A DNA stretch of 64,000 nt from Micromonospora parva (GTDB taxonomy: Bacteria; Actinomycetota; Actinomycetes; Mycobacteriales; Micromonosporaceae): contig NZ_JNZS01000025.1 of the NCBI RefSeq assembly GCF_000718515.1, forward strand, positions 1 to 64,000. The letters run 5' to 3'. Below are positions 19,471 to 28,675 of this stretch, piece after piece. Below the pieces are notes generated by a model. That model did not search any database. It saw only the letters and a program-made list of their open reading frames with translations, and was not told the origin of the DNA. A program made the position numbers and the translations under genes. Each line of letters opens with the position of its first letter. Position 1 is the first letter of the stretch.

Positions 19471-20178
19471 GTGAACGTGCTCATCGACAAGTTCGACGTC
19501 TTTGCGGGTGGTTTCTGGCTCACCCTCCAGATCTGCTTCCTCGCCGCGATCGGCGCCCTCATCCTGGGCGCCGTCGTGGCGGTGCTCCGCATCTCGCCGG
19601 TGCCGCCGCTGCGCGCGCTCGGCACCAGCTACGTGAACGTCTTCCGCAACATGCCGCTGACCGTGGTGATGTTCTTCGCCGCGTTCGGCCTGCCGGCGCT
19701 CGGTTCCAACGCGGACTTCCTCCGCATCCCGGTGATCGACTCGCTGTTCACCCGGCTCGGCACCGATCTGCCGTACTTCCGATTCGCCCTGATCGCCCTC
19801 GTGCTGTACACCGCCGCGTTCGTCTGCGAGGCGCTTCGGTCCGGGGTCAACGCGGTGCCCTCCGGCCAGGCGGAGGCGGCCCGCTCGCTGGGCCTGACCT
19901 TCGGGCAGAACCTGCGCTACGTGGTGCTGCCGCAGTCGTGGAAGGCATCCATCGTGCCGCTCGGCTCGGTGATCATCGCGATGATCAAGAACTCGGCGCT
20001 GGTCGGCTTCTTCGGGGTGGTCGGTGACCTGTCACAGACCGCCGACCAGCTCACCTCGGCCGAAGGCTACGCCTTCGTGCCGGTCGCCCTCGGCATCTCG
20101 ATCGGCTATCTGATCATGACCGTGCCGCTCGGCACCCTGCTGGACCGGATCGAGAAGCGACAGGCGGTGGCCCGATGA
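19471..20178 (+). CDS. gluC: Amino-acid ABC transporter permease (GluC-type)
   Basis: 235-aa HisM/GlnP-type permease with about five membrane segments and the EAA loop EALRSGVNAVPSGQAEAARSLG that contacts the ATPase. GTG 19471 follows GGGGAGGAA. Its stop overlaps the start of the next permease (ATGA), so the two permeases are made together and presumably form a heterodimer. Confidence 0.93.
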   Translation: MNVLIDKFDVFAGGFWLTLQICFLAAIGALILGAVVAVLRISPVPPLRALGTSYVNVFRNMPLTVVMFFAAFGLPALGSNADFLRIPVIDSLFTRLGTDLPYFRFALIALVLYTAAFVCEALRSGVNAVPSGQAEAARSLGLTFGQNLRYVVLPQSWKASIVPLGSVIIAMIKNSALVGFFGVVGDLSQTADQLTSAEGYAFVPVALGISIGYLIMTVPLGTLLDRIEKRQAVAR

Positions 20179-21155
20179 GTCAGCAGACCAGCGTCCTCTA
20201 CGACGTTCCCGGGCCCCGGCAGCGGCGGATCACGCTGATCAGCAGCATCGTCGCCGGACTGGCCCTGCTCGTCGGTGCGTACTTTCTGGTCTACCGGCCC
20301 CTGGACGAAAAGGGCCAGTTGTCGATGGAGCTGTGGGGTCCGCTGGTCGACCCCTCCAACGAGAACTTCTCCCTGGTCTGGGAGCGGATCGGCCTCGGCT
20401 TCAAGAACACCCTGATCGCGGCGGCGATGGCCATCGTGGCCTCGCTGGTCGTCGGCACCCTGCTGGCGGTGCTGCGGATCCAGCTCAAGAGCCTGACCGG
20501 TCGCAAGTTCACCGGTCTCGCCGCGCCGCTGGCGTACCTGCTGCGCGGGCTGAGCGTGCTGCTCTCGGTGGTCACCCGGGTCTGTGTCGAGGTGTTCCGC
20601 GGCCTGCCTGTCGTGCTCACCATCTTCTTCGTGGCCCGCGGCTTTCCCGAGTTCGGCATCTACTTCGACAACCTCTGGTACCTGGTCATCGGCCTCACCA
20701 TCTACAACTCCGTGGTGATCGGCGAGATCCTCCGCTCGGGCATGGAAGGTCTGCCGGGCGGCCAGGCGGAAGCCGCCTCCGCCATCGGGCTGTCCCCGGC
20801 GCAGAGCACCCGGATGATCCTGCTGCCGCAGGCCTTCCGGATCATGCTGCCGGCGCTGATCAGTCAGCTCGTGGTGGTGCTCAAGGACACCTCACTCGGC
20901 TTCATCATCAGCTACGAGGAGACCCTGAACATCGGCAAGCAGATCATCGGCGCACTGGGCAACCCCATCCAGGTCTACGTCGTGATCGCCGTGCTCTTCA
21001 TCGTGGTGAACTACTCGCTGTCGAAGCTCGCCCAGTACGTCCAGCGGCGGCTCGCCCAGGGTCGCAAGACCGCGAACACCCCGGCGCAGAACCCGCCGCC
21101 CGCGGCCCTGATGTCCCAGGCCGAGGGCGCGGGCGGAGGCGGCGGGGGCGTCTGA
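20175..21155 (+). CDS. gluD: Amino-acid ABC transporter permease (GluD-type)
   Basis: 326-aa permease, longer than its partner because of an N-terminal extension with a first membrane segment (LISSIVAGLALLVGAYFLVY) and a Pro/Gly-rich C-terminal tail. EAA loop: EILRSGMEGLPGGQAEAASAIG. ATG 20175 overlaps the gluC stop by 4 nt. A strong terminator 26 nt after the stop ends the operon. Confidence 0.93.
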   Translation: MSQQTSVLYDVPGPRQRRITLISSIVAGLALLVGAYFLVYRPLDEKGQLSMELWGPLVDPSNENFSLVWERIGLGFKNTLIAAAMAIVASLVVGTLLAVLRIQLKSLTGRKFTGLAAPLAYLLRGLSVLLSVVTRVCVEVFRGLPVVLTIFFVARGFPEFGIYFDNLWYLVIGLTIYNSVVIGEILRSGMEGLPGGQAEAASAIGLSPAQSTRMILLPQAFRIMLPALISQLVVVLKDTSLGFIISYEETLNIGKQIIGALGNPIQVYVVIAVLFIVVNYSLSKLAQYVQRRLAQGRKTANTPAQNPPPAALMSQAEGAGGGGGGV

Positions 21156-21180
21156 GCCACGTCACACCGACCAGAAGACC

Positions 21181-21215
21181 CGAAGGCCGCCCCGAACTGC
21201 TCGGGGCGGCCTTCG
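21181..21215. terminator. Terminator between gluD and rny
   Basis: A perfect 15-bp stem (CGAAGGCCGCCCCGA at 21181-21195, TCGGGGCGGCCTTCG at 21201-21215) with a 5-nt loop lies between convergent genes. Confidence 0.88.
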
Positions 21216-21258
21216 GTCATCTCCAGCGTCCGCGCGGTGAGGGGGCCGCCGGTCTGAC

Positions 21259-23025
21259 TCAGCGGGCGATCTCGGTGACCCGGGACTCGCGGACCACCGT
21301 GACCCGGATCTGACCCGGGTAGGTCAGCTCCTCCTCGATCTGCTTGGCCACGTCCCGGGCCAGCACGGCCGCCCCGATGTCGTCCACGTCGTCCGGCTTG
21401 ACCATCACCCGGATCTCCCGGCCGGCCTGCATGGCGAAGACCTTGTCCACGCCGAGCTTGCCGGCGGCGATCTCCTCGATCCGCTCCAGCCGCTTGACGT
21501 ACGCCTCCAGGCTCTCCCGGCGCGCGCCCGGCCGACCACCGGAGCAGGCGTCGGAGGCCTGGGTGAGCACTGCCTCGATGGTCTGCGGCGGCACCTCGTT
21601 GTGGTGCGCCTCGATGGCGTGCACCACGTCCTCGTGCTCGCCGTACTTGCGGGCTAGGTCCGCGCCGATGATGGCGTGGCTGCCCTCCACCTCGTGGGTG
21701 AGCGCCTTGCCGATGTCGTGCAGGAACGCCGACCGCTTGATGATGGGCACATCCAACCGCAGTTCGGCGGCCATGATGCCGGCGATGTGGGCGGTCTCGA
21801 CCAGGTGCTTGAGCACGTTCTGCCCGTACGAGGTGCGGTAGCGCAGCCGACCGAGCAGGGAGACCAGCTCCGGGTGGATCTCGGTGATGCCGACCTCGAC
21901 CAGGGCGTCCTCGGCGGCGCGCAGGCAGAGCTGCTCCACCTCCTGCCGGGCCAGGTCGTAGACCTCCTCGATCCGGTGCGGGTGGATGCGCCCGTCCAGC
22001 ACCAGCTTCTCCAGGGTCACCCGGCCCACCTCCCGACGGACCGGGTCGAAGCAGGAGAGCAGCACCGCCTCGGGGGTGTCGTCGATGATCAGGTTGACAC
22101 CGGTCACCGACTCGAAGGCGCGGATGTTGCGCCCCTCCCGGCCGATGATCCGCCCCTTCATCTCGTCACCGGGCAGGTGCAGGACGCTGACCACGCTCTC
22201 CGCGGTCTGCTCGCTGGCGACCCGCTGGATCGCGTCCACCACGATGTGTCGGGCCCGCTGCTCGGCCGTGTTGCGCGCGTCGGACTCGATGTCCCGCACG
22301 AGCAACGCCGCCTCCCGCTTGGCCTGGGTCTCGATGGCGTCGATCAGCTCCAGCCGCGCGGATTCGGCGGTGAGCCCGGCGACGCGTTCCAACTCCCGGC
22401 GGCGCAACTCCTCCGACTCGGCCAGCTCGGCCTCCCGCTGGGCGAGCGCGGCCTCCCGGGCGGCGAGGGCGGCCTTCGCGGCGGTGAGCTGCCGCTCCCG
22501 CTCGGCGAACCGCTCCACCTCTTCGGTGTGCATCCGCTCCCGCTCGTCCATCCGGGCGGCCCGACGTTCCACCTCGGCGGCCTGCTCCCGGGTCGTGGCG
22601 GCGAGCACCGCCACCTCCCGCTCTCCGCTGCGCCGGGCTGCCGTACGCAACTGCTCGGCGTCCGCCTCGGCCTGCTTGTGGGCGCGCTCCAGAACGGTGT
22701 CCGCCTCGGCCCGGGCGTCGTCGAGGACCCGACGCGCCTCGGCGCGGGCCGCTTTCGCCTCGGCCTTCGCCGCCGCCGCCTCGGTGCGGGCCGCAGCGGC
22801 CGCTGACTTCGCCACGTCGATCGTGCTGTTCGCCTGGTCCGCCGCGGTCCGCAGGGCAGCGAGGGACTGCTCCTGCCGGTCCTTCTCGGCGATGAAGGCG
22901 GGGTCCTCCGGAGCCGGCGCGGCGCCCATCCGGCGCAGTGTCCGGATGCCGACCAGCACGGCCCCGATCACCACCACCGCGAGGACGAGGACGGCCGCGA
23001 GGAGCACGACGTCGAAGGCGTTCAT
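21259..23025 (-). CDS. rny: Ribonuclease Y
   Basis: 588 aa. An N-terminal transmembrane helix (VVLLAAVLVLAVVVIGAVLVG) is followed by a long Ala/Glu/Arg coiled coil (about 50-270). A KH RNA-binding domain (about 275-340, IIGREGRNIRAFE) and an HD phosphohydrolase domain (HDIGKALTHE and downstream) complete it. Membrane-anchored endoribonuclease that starts mRNA decay. Somewhat longer than the usual 520 aa because of an extended coiled coil. ATG 23025 places the membrane helix at the very N-terminus. It has a long upstream region (see 23026-23580). Confidence 0.94.
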   Translation of the reverse strand: MNAFDVVLLAAVLVLAVVVIGAVLVGIRTLRRMGAAPAPEDPAFIAEKDRQEQSLAALRTAADQANSTIDVAKSAAAAARTEAAAAKAEAKAARAEARRVLDDARAEADTVLERAHKQAEADAEQLRTAARRSGEREVAVLAATTREQAAEVERRAARMDERERMHTEEVERFAERERQLTAAKAALAAREAALAQREAELAESEELRRRELERVAGLTAESARLELIDAIETQAKREAALLVRDIESDARNTAEQRARHIVVDAIQRVASEQTAESVVSVLHLPGDEMKGRIIGREGRNIRAFESVTGVNLIIDDTPEAVLLSCFDPVRREVGRVTLEKLVLDGRIHPHRIEEVYDLARQEVEQLCLRAAEDALVEVGITEIHPELVSLLGRLRYRTSYGQNVLKHLVETAHIAGIMAAELRLDVPIIKRSAFLHDIGKALTHEVEGSHAIIGADLARKYGEHEDVVHAIEAHHNEVPPQTIEAVLTQASDACSGGRPGARRESLEAYVKRLERIEEIAAGKLGVDKVFAMQAGREIRVMVKPDDVDDIGAAVLARDVAKQIEEELTYPGQIRVTVVRESRVTEIAR

Positions 23026-23580
23026 GCCGGGACCCCGTCGGGTCTACCGATGAACCTGTGCCGCCGCCCCGCCATGGCCGCCTCCCCTAACGTCGAGACC
23101 GCAGCGACCGTGCCGAGGGCACACTCCTGCGGCTGTGGACGCCCGACCGGAGCGGCTGGCCGTGGATAGCTTTCTCCGCCGGCGGTGCCCGCAGGCAGCG
23201 TCGGCGACCGGGTGCAGTTGTCGCAGCGATCCGGACCGGCCTGTCCGGAACTGCTGCCAAAGGCCGCGGAGTCGGCCAAAGTGATGCTGTTCTGTTACGC
23301 GATCTATGTTGTGCGCTTAGCCTGCGCTGGTCGGGCAATGTGAGCCTGTATGGCGAGGCTAGGTCGCCGGGGGTGCTCTGGTCAAGGACTCATGATCAAA
23401 CCCCCCGAACGGAGAGAAGTCGTACCGTCACCACGCGCTGACATCGCGCCGGACAGGAGAGGACAAACTCCGCGAGGTGCACCGCCCGCCGGACACGTCG
23501 GGCCTGCTCAGCGCCGTCCAGCCGGCTCTCAGACAAGGCCGACGACCCTGCCAGGTGTGACCCATCCGTCTCATCACACG
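23026..23580. promoter_or_regulatory. 555-nt intergenic region with a predicted rny promoter
   Basis: No gene is supported here. On the minus strand TTGACC (23385-23380) and TAGCCT (23361-23356) spaced 18 nt look like an actinomycete housekeeping promoter, which would give rny a leader of about 320 nt. Within it is a perfect 7-bp hairpin, TCCGGAC/GTCCGGA (23230-23249). Bases 23281-23325 are unusually A/T-rich for this DNA. Confidence 0.35.
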
Positions 23581-24282
23581 TCAGCTGGCTCCCACCGCCA
23601 CCGCTGCCGTGACCAAGGCCGCGTTGTCCGCGGCCGGTGAGCCGTCCGGTAGGCACACCGTGTCCTCAAGGCCGATCCGGGTGGCCAGGCCCCGGCGTAC
23701 CGCCTCGGCGAGGACCGGCCAGGTCGCCGGCCCCTCGGCGTGCAGCAGCACCGACGGCGCGTCCGCCGGCAGCGCGGCGAGGATCCGGGCGGCGTCGGCC
23801 AACGCGACCGCCACGTCCTCAGCCATGCACTCGACCAGCAACCGCCCGGCCGGCACCCGCCACCTGCGGTACGCCGCGACCGCGTCAAGCGTCCACAGCC
23901 CTGCCTCGACGAGCACACCGCGCTCGTGCAGGGCGGCCGCGACCGCCTCGGCGCCGGGCTCGTGCGCGTTCACCGAGGCGAAGTCGGGCAGCACCTGCCA
24001 GGCCCGGACGGCGGCCACCCGCGCAGCCGGATCCGGCGAGATCCAGGCCCCGGTGCTCACCCCGACCGGCAGCCCCGGCCGGGCGGCACGGATCGCGGTC
24101 AGCGCGTCGGCGATCACCGCCGGCCGCAGCGACTCGGCACCAGCCTCGCGGGGATGGACGTGCACGGCCGCGACGCCGAGCGCCGCGCAGCGGGTCGCAT
24201 CGGTGGCCAGCTCCGCCGCCGTCAGCGGCACCGCCGGATGGGCCCGTCGGTCACGCCCGCCGTTCAGACATGCCTTCAACAT
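23581..24282 (-). CDS. BKACE (DUF849) family beta-keto acid cleavage enzyme
   Basis: 233 aa with the fold and motifs of the 3-keto-5-aminohexanoate cleavage family: MLKACLNGGRDRRAHPAVPLT at the start and VHVHPREAGAES, where the His-x-His pair binds zinc. Also present are GVSTGAWI, VNAHEPGA and GLEDTVCLPDGS. Members condense a beta-keto acid with acetyl-CoA; substrate specificity varies widely and cannot be read here. It is shorter than the usual 270-310 aa. It lies 49 nt after recX in the same direction, so may be co-transcribed with recA-recX without a functional link. Confidence 0.82.
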   Translation of the reverse strand: MLKACLNGGRDRRAHPAVPLTAAELATDATRCAALGVAAVHVHPREAGAESLRPAVIADALTAIRAARPGLPVGVSTGAWISPDPAARVAAVRAWQVLPDFASVNAHEPGAEAVAAALHERGVLVEAGLWTLDAVAAYRRWRVPAGRLLVECMAEDVAVALADAARILAALPADAPSVLLHAEGPATWPVLAEAVRRGLATRIGLEDTVCLPDGSPAADNAALVTAAVAVGAS

Positions 24283-24331
24283 CAGGCCCGCACCCCCATC
24301 GGGAGTCGCAGCGGACCGCTGAGCGGGCCGC

Positions 24332-25030
24332 TCACTCGGCCAGCCGGTTGTCGCGCTCCAACTCGCCCTCGGCGTCGGCGAGCGCGTCGGCGTCGATCTG
24401 CTCGGCGAACTCGGCCGCCTCGGCGCTCTGCGCGGCGAGCGCGTCCTTCACCGCCCGGATGGCCACACCAGGCGGGTAGCCCTTGCGGGCCAGCATGCCC
24501 ACCAGCCGGCGGAAAACCGCGTCCGGCTCGCCCCGGGCGGTGCGCAGCTTGCGCTCCACGAGACTGCGGGCGGTGTCCGCCTCGGTCTCCTCGTCCAGCT
24601 CGCCCAGCGCCTCGGTGGCCACCTCGCCGTCCACACCCTTGCGGCGCAGCTCGTTGGCGAGCGCCCGGCGAGCGAGGCCCCGCCCGGCGTGCCGGCTGGA
24701 CACCCACGCCCTCGCGAACGCGGCGTCATCGATGATGCCGACCTCGTCGTACCGGTCGAGGACCTCTGCCGAGACCTCCTCGGAGATGCCCCGCTTGGCC
24801 AGCGCCCCGGCCAGCTCGGCCCGGGTACGGGGCCGGACGGCCAGCTGGCGCAGGCAGATCTCACGGGCCACCTCGGACTCGTCCCGGGGAGGAGCCGGAG
24901 ACTCGACGGCGTCGGCCTCCCCGGAACCACCCCGGCGGCCTCGCCGAGGGCGGGGCGGGTCGGTGGCGTCGCCCGTACGAGGCGGACTGGCATCCCAGCC
25001 CCGCCCCGTACGAGCGCGTCGTCCTGCCAC
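24332..25030 (-). CDS. recX: RecA regulatory protein RecX
   Basis: 232 aa. The RecX three-helix repeats span about 55-215 (REICLRQLAVRPRTRAELAG, GIIDDAAFARAWVSSR, RKGYPPGVAIRAVKDAL). It modulates RecA filaments. The first 50 residues are a basic, Pro/Gly-rich extension common in actinobacteria. GTG 25030 lies 14 nt after the recA stop; the start is not certain because no clear ribosome binding site is seen and coupling to recA is likely. Confidence 0.92.
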   Translation of the reverse strand: MAGRRARTGRGWDASPPRTGDATDPPRPRRGRRGGSGEADAVESPAPPRDESEVAREICLRQLAVRPRTRAELAGALAKRGISEEVSAEVLDRYDEVGIIDDAAFARAWVSSRHAGRGLARRALANELRRKGVDGEVATEALGELDEETEADTARSLVERKLRTARGEPDAVFRRLVGMLARKGYPPGVAIRAVKDALAAQSAEAAEFAEQIDADALADAEGELERDNRLAE

Positions 25031-25044
25031 GGGTCAGCGACCGG

Positions 25045-26091
25045 TCAGAAGTCGACCGGCGGCAGCTCCGGGCCACCGGCGGCGTCACCCGCGCCGACCC
25101 CGACGCCGAGCTTCTCCAGGATCTTCTTCTCGATCTCGGCGGCCACGTCCGGGTTTTCCTTCAGGAACTCCCGAGCCTTCTCCTTGCCCTGGCCGAGCTG
25201 GTCGCCGTCGTACGTGTACCACGCTCCGGACTTGCGGATGATCGCCTGCTCCACGCCGACGTCGATCAGCGAGCCCTCCCGCGAGATGCCCTTGCCGTAC
25301 ATGATGTCGAACTCGGCCTGCTTGAACGGCGCGGCGACCTTGTTCTTCACGACCTTGACCCGGGTGCGGTTACCGACCACGTCGGTGCCGTCCTTGAGGC
25401 TCTCGATGCGTCGCACGTCGAGCCGGACCGAGGCGTAGAACTTCAGCGCCCGACCACCGGTGGTGGTCTCCGGGCTGCCGAACATCACGCCGATCTTTTC
25501 CCGCAGCTGGTTGATGAAGATCGCCGTGGTGCCGGTGTTGCTGAGCACACCGGTGATCTTCCGGAGCGCCTGGCTCATCAGCCGGGCCTGGAGGCCCACG
25601 TGGCTGTCGCCCATCTCGCCCTCGATCTCGGCACGGGGCACCAGGGCCGCCACCGAGTCGATCACGATGATGTCCAGAGCGCCGGAGCGGATCAGCATGT
25701 CCGCGATCTCCAGCGCCTGCTCGCCGGTGTCCGGCTGAGAGACCAGCATCGCGTCGGTGTCGACGCCGAGGGCCTTCGCGTACTCCGGGTCGAGCGCGTG
25801 CTCGGCGTCGATGAAGGCGGCGATCCCGCCGTTGCGCTGGGCGTTGGCCACCGCGTGCAGTGCCACGGTGGTCTTACCGCTGGACTCGGGACCGTAGACC
25901 TCGACCACCCGGCCACGCGGCAGACCACCCACGCCGAGCGCCACGTCGAGCGCGATGGAGCCGGTCGGGATCACGGCGGTCTGGATGACCGGCCGCTCCC
26001 CCAGCCGCATCACCGAGCCCTTGCCGAACTGCTTGTCAATCTGAGCGAGAGCAAGGTCGAGTGCCTTCTCCCGGTCAGGCCCTGCTGCCAT
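25045..26091 (-). CDS. recA: Recombinase RecA
   Basis: 348 aa, the normal actinobacterial length. Walker A GPESSGKT, Walker [10 protein letters not shown], the QLREKIG and MSQALRK elements and the acidic C-terminal tail are present. It drives homologous recombination and LexA self-cleavage. ATG 26091 ([11 protein letters not shown]) is preferred over the in-frame GTG 26139; GGGGTGG lies about 6 nt upstream. A LexA-type box lies 132 nt upstream. It is followed closely by recX. Confidence 0.97.
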   Translation of the reverse strand: MAAGPDREKALDLALAQIDKQFGKGSVMRLGERPVIQTAVIPTGSIALDVALGVGGLPRGRVVEVYGPESSGKTTVALHAVANAQRNGGIAAFIDAEHALDPEYAKALGVDTDAMLVSQPDTGEQALEIADMLIRSGALDIIVIDSVAALVPRAEIEGEMGDSHVGLQARLMSQALRKITGVLSNTGTTAIFINQLREKIGVMFGSPETTTGGRALKFYASVRLDVRRIESLKDGTDVVGNRTRVKVVKNKVAAPFKQAEFDIMYGKGISREGSLIDVGVEQAIIRKSGAWYTYDGDQLGQGKEKAREFLKENPDVAAEIEKKILEKLGVGVGAGDAAGGPELPPVDF

Positions 26092-26222
26092 GGTTGCCAC
26101 CCCTGCCTTCGCCGGCGTCTTTGCTGAGCTTCGCGTCACGCGGACACGCTAGGCGCTAGGTCCGACAGAAAACCAGCCGACGGGCCGCGAGCTGTGGACG
26201 AGCACCCCGCTGTGGACAATAG

Positions 26223-26238
26223 CCGAACAGGTGTACGA
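26223..26238. promoter_or_regulatory. LexA (SOS) box upstream of recA
   Basis: CCGAAC-N4-GTACGA matches the actinobacterial SOS box TCGAAC-N4-GTTCGA at 10 of 12 positions. It sits in the recA upstream region, between recA and DUF3046, as expected for DNA-damage control. Confidence 0.75.
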
Positions 26239-26275
26239 CTCGACAAGCGACACGCGGAACCGGCGAAAAGGCTGC

Positions 26276-26476
26276 TCAGCGTAGTCGAGCGGGCACCCGG
26301 TCGGGGTAGGCGGCGCAGACCGCCCGCCACACCACGTGCGTCTGCTCCCCCGCCGCCAGGGCCTGCTCGATGGTCCGTCCGCCGAGCTGGGACAGCACCT
26401 GATCGCGGGCGATGCTGGCCGCGTAGCCGGGCCCGAACGCCTCGTCCAGCCGCGTCCAGAAGTCGGTCAGCCGCAC
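26276..26476 (-). CDS. DUF3046 protein
   Basis: 66-aa protein (VRLTDFWTRLDEAFG at the start, then SIARDQVLSQLGGRTIEQAL and VWRAVCAAYPDRVPARLR), a small family typically found just upstream of recA in actinobacteria. GTG 26476 has GGAGG 9-10 nt upstream and lies 5 nt after the MFS stop, so the two are probably co-transcribed. Function unknown; the conserved location is the main clue. Confidence 0.9.
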   Translation of the reverse strand: MRLTDFWTRLDEAFGPGYAASIARDQVLSQLGGRTIEQALAAGEQTHVVWRAVCAAYPDRVPARLR

Positions 26477-26481
26477 AGTTA

Positions 26482-27873
26482 TCAGCCCTCCTCGTCCGGT
26501 GCCCCGATCGGCACCGGGCGCAACGCTAGCGCCACCAGGGGCGCCACCGCGACCGCCGCGAGCAGGGTGAGCACGGGATATCCGGCGAACTGCATGACAA
26601 ACCCGCTGACCACGGCCGCGCCGGCCCCGGCCAGTCCCATGATCAGGTCGGAGAGCCCTTGGACGCTCGGCCGCACCCCGGCCGCCACCGACTCGGACAG
26701 CAGGGTCGAGCCGGCCACCATCGTCCCCGACCAGCCCAGCCCGAGCAGGACCAGACCGACCGAGAGCCGAGGCGTGTGGTGCCCGGCGGTGCCGGCGACC
26801 GCGCAGGCGGCCAGCAGCAGCCCGACCCCGCCGAGGATCACCGCCCGTCGACCGAGCCGGTCGGTGAGCCAACCGACCACCGGGGAGAACGCGTACATGC
26901 CGGCGATGTGCAGGCTCAGCACGATGCCGACCAGCCGCAACACGTCGGCGTCGGCGTGCGACTCACCGAGCCGGACCGGCGTCATCGCCATCACCGCCAC
27001 CATCACCAGGTGACCCACCGCCACGGCGGCGATGCCGAGTCGGGCGGCGGGCTGTCCGCGTACCACCGACCAGGCCGCCCGCATCCCGGCGGCGCGTGGC
27101 GCGCGCACCCCGACCGGCGCGGCGGCCGGCCGCCCGGCACCACCCGCCGCCGGCGCCTCGGCCGCCACCGCGGTCGCCGTCGCATCGGCGGCCGACGGAC
27201 GGTCGGCGGCAGGTGTGTCGGCGGCCGCGAGCCGCCGCGCGGTGAGCAGCGGGTCGGGCCGGAGCAACCCGAGGAGTACGACGGCAGCCAGCACGAAGGC
27301 GGCCGCGCTGAACGCGAACGGGCCGGCCAGTGGGGGCAGCCCCCAGCCGGTGGTGACCCGGTCGGCCAGCGCGGCGAAGTTCGGCGCGGCCACCGCACCG
27401 ATGGTGGTGGCCCAGACGATCAGGGAGAGCTGCCGCCCCCGGCGGGCCGGCTCGGCGAGGTCCACGGCCGTGTACCGGGCCTGCAGGTTCGCGGCGGTGC
27501 CCCCGCCGAAGAGCAGCATGCCGAGGAAGAGCAGCGGCACCCAGCGGGTGGCAGCGGCCAGCACCACCAGCACGCCGCCGACGGCGCCGACCGCGTACGC
27601 CAGCGCCAGACCCGGCCGGCGACCGTGCCGCGCCATGATCCGGGTGACCGGGACGGCGAGCAGCGCGGCACCGACCACCCCGGCGCTCTGCGCGACACCG
27701 GCCACCGCGGTCCCGGCGATCCGGGCCGCGAGCAGCGCGCCCACGGCGATGCCGATGGTCACGCCGATCCCGCCGATGATCTGGGTGGTGAAGAGCAGCC
27801 GCAGGGTGCGCCGCTGGATCGACGCGACGTCGGGTCGGACGCCGGTACGCGGTGCGGTCAGGTCGGTCGCCAT
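26482..27873 (-). CDS. MFS transporter
   Basis: 463 aa with about 12 membrane segments split by an Ala/Pro-rich cytoplasmic loop (about 245-295). The RYTAVDLAEPARRGRQLS and GWLTDRLGRRAVILGG loops are typical of major facilitator drug or metabolite exporters. ATG 27873 is chosen because AGGAG lies 6 nt upstream; ATG 27903 is a weaker alternative. The substrate cannot be read from the sequence. Confidence 0.88.
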   Translation of the reverse strand: MATDLTAPRTGVRPDVASIQRRTLRLLFTTQIIGGIGVTIGIAVGALLAARIAGTAVAGVAQSAGVVGAALLAVPVTRIMARHGRRPGLALAYAVGAVGGVLVVLAAATRWVPLLFLGMLLFGGGTAANLQARYTAVDLAEPARRGRQLSLIVWATTIGAVAAPNFAALADRVTTGWGLPPLAGPFAFSAAAFVLAAVVLLGLLRPDPLLTARRLAAADTPAADRPSAADATATAVAAEAPAAGGAGRPAAAPVGVRAPRAAGMRAAWSVVRGQPAARLGIAAVAVGHLVMVAVMAMTPVRLGESHADADVLRLVGIVLSLHIAGMYAFSPVVGWLTDRLGRRAVILGGVGLLLAACAVAGTAGHHTPRLSVGLVLLGLGWSGTMVAGSTLLSESVAAGVRPSVQGLSDLIMGLAGAGAAVVSGFVMQFAGYPVLTLLAAVAVAPLVALALRPVPIGAPDEEG

Positions 27874-27989
27874 CGGCGCTCCTGTCGGAAGGGGTGAACT
27901 CATCCTCGCGCACCCGCACCGACCAGCGGCAGTGGGTTTTGCCACCAGCCGAACCGGTCGCCCCGCCCGGCCCTCCCGGTACGCCCCCT

Positions 27990-28574
27990 TCACCCCTGCG
28001 ATCGTGGTGTCTCCGGTGGACCGGGCAGCAGGGATGCCAGCCGACGGATCCGGGTCAGGGTGAGCGCGGCGACGGCCGCACTGACGGCGGCGACCACGCC
28101 GAAGATCACCGCGAAGCCCTCGTTGTCGGCGGCGAGCAGAGCGAGCAGGATCAGCCCCAGGGCGGTGACCAGGACGGACAGCAGCGCCGCCCAGGTGGCC
28201 CGCCGCTGTCCGGCGAGATAGCCGGGCAGGTCGGCCCGCACCACGTCGTCCTCGGGCACGGTGCCGGTGCGCACTGCCTGGCGCAGCGGGTACCCCTCGG
28301 GATCCTGCCGAGCCTCGCCCACCACGCGCTGCGCCAGATAGATCGAGGGGCCGATCCAGACGGCGTTCAGGGCGGCGCCCAGCACGGCTTCGTCAAGTGC
28401 TTCCTGTCGGTCGAAGAGCCAGCGCATCGGCAGCCCGATGAGCACCGTCATCGGCACCCAGTACACGGCCATGAGCTGCAAGCCGGTCGCCCGCGCGAAG
28501 AACCGCCTCCCTCTCCCGCGACGCCCGGCGGCCGCGGTGGCGCGACGCTCCTCGTTGTCAACGTCCATCGACAT
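27990..28574 (-). CDS. Hypothetical membrane protein with four TM segments
   Basis: 194 aa. A basic N-terminus is followed by two membrane segments around 30-80, a hydrophilic loop with GEARQDPEGYPLRQAV, and two more around 125-175 (WAALLSVLVTALGLILLALL and AVIFGVVAAVSAAVAALTL). No family recognised. Start ATG 28574 or 28568. The ribosome binding site is weak. Confidence 0.7.
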   Translation of the reverse strand: MSMDVDNEERRATAAAGRRGRGRRFFARATGLQLMAVYWVPMTVLIGLPMRWLFDRQEALDEAVLGAALNAVWIGPSIYLAQRVVGEARQDPEGYPLRQAVRTGTVPEDDVVRADLPGYLAGQRRATWAALLSVLVTALGLILLALLAADNEGFAVIFGVVAAVSAAVAALTLTRIRRLASLLPGPPETPRSQG

Positions 28575-28613
28575 CCGTTACCCGCGCACACGACCCGGGA
28601 CACACTGTCGACC

Positions 28614-28652
28614 GTGGACAGCTTCCGTTCCGTGCGAACGGAAACTGTCCAC
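28614..28652 (-). terminator. Terminator of the amine oxidase gene
   Basis: GTGGACAGCTTCCGTTC (28614-28630) pairs with GAACGGAAACTGTCCAC (28636-28652) at 16 of 17 positions around a 5-nt loop, 23 nt beyond the stop codon at 28676. Confidence 0.75.
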
Positions 28653-28675
28653 GATCTGGACGGCGCACGGTCGGG

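Noticed and set aside
23022..23279. 85-codon open frame upstream of rny
   Set aside because: It overlaps the predicted rny leader, has no ribosome binding site and no recognisable domain.
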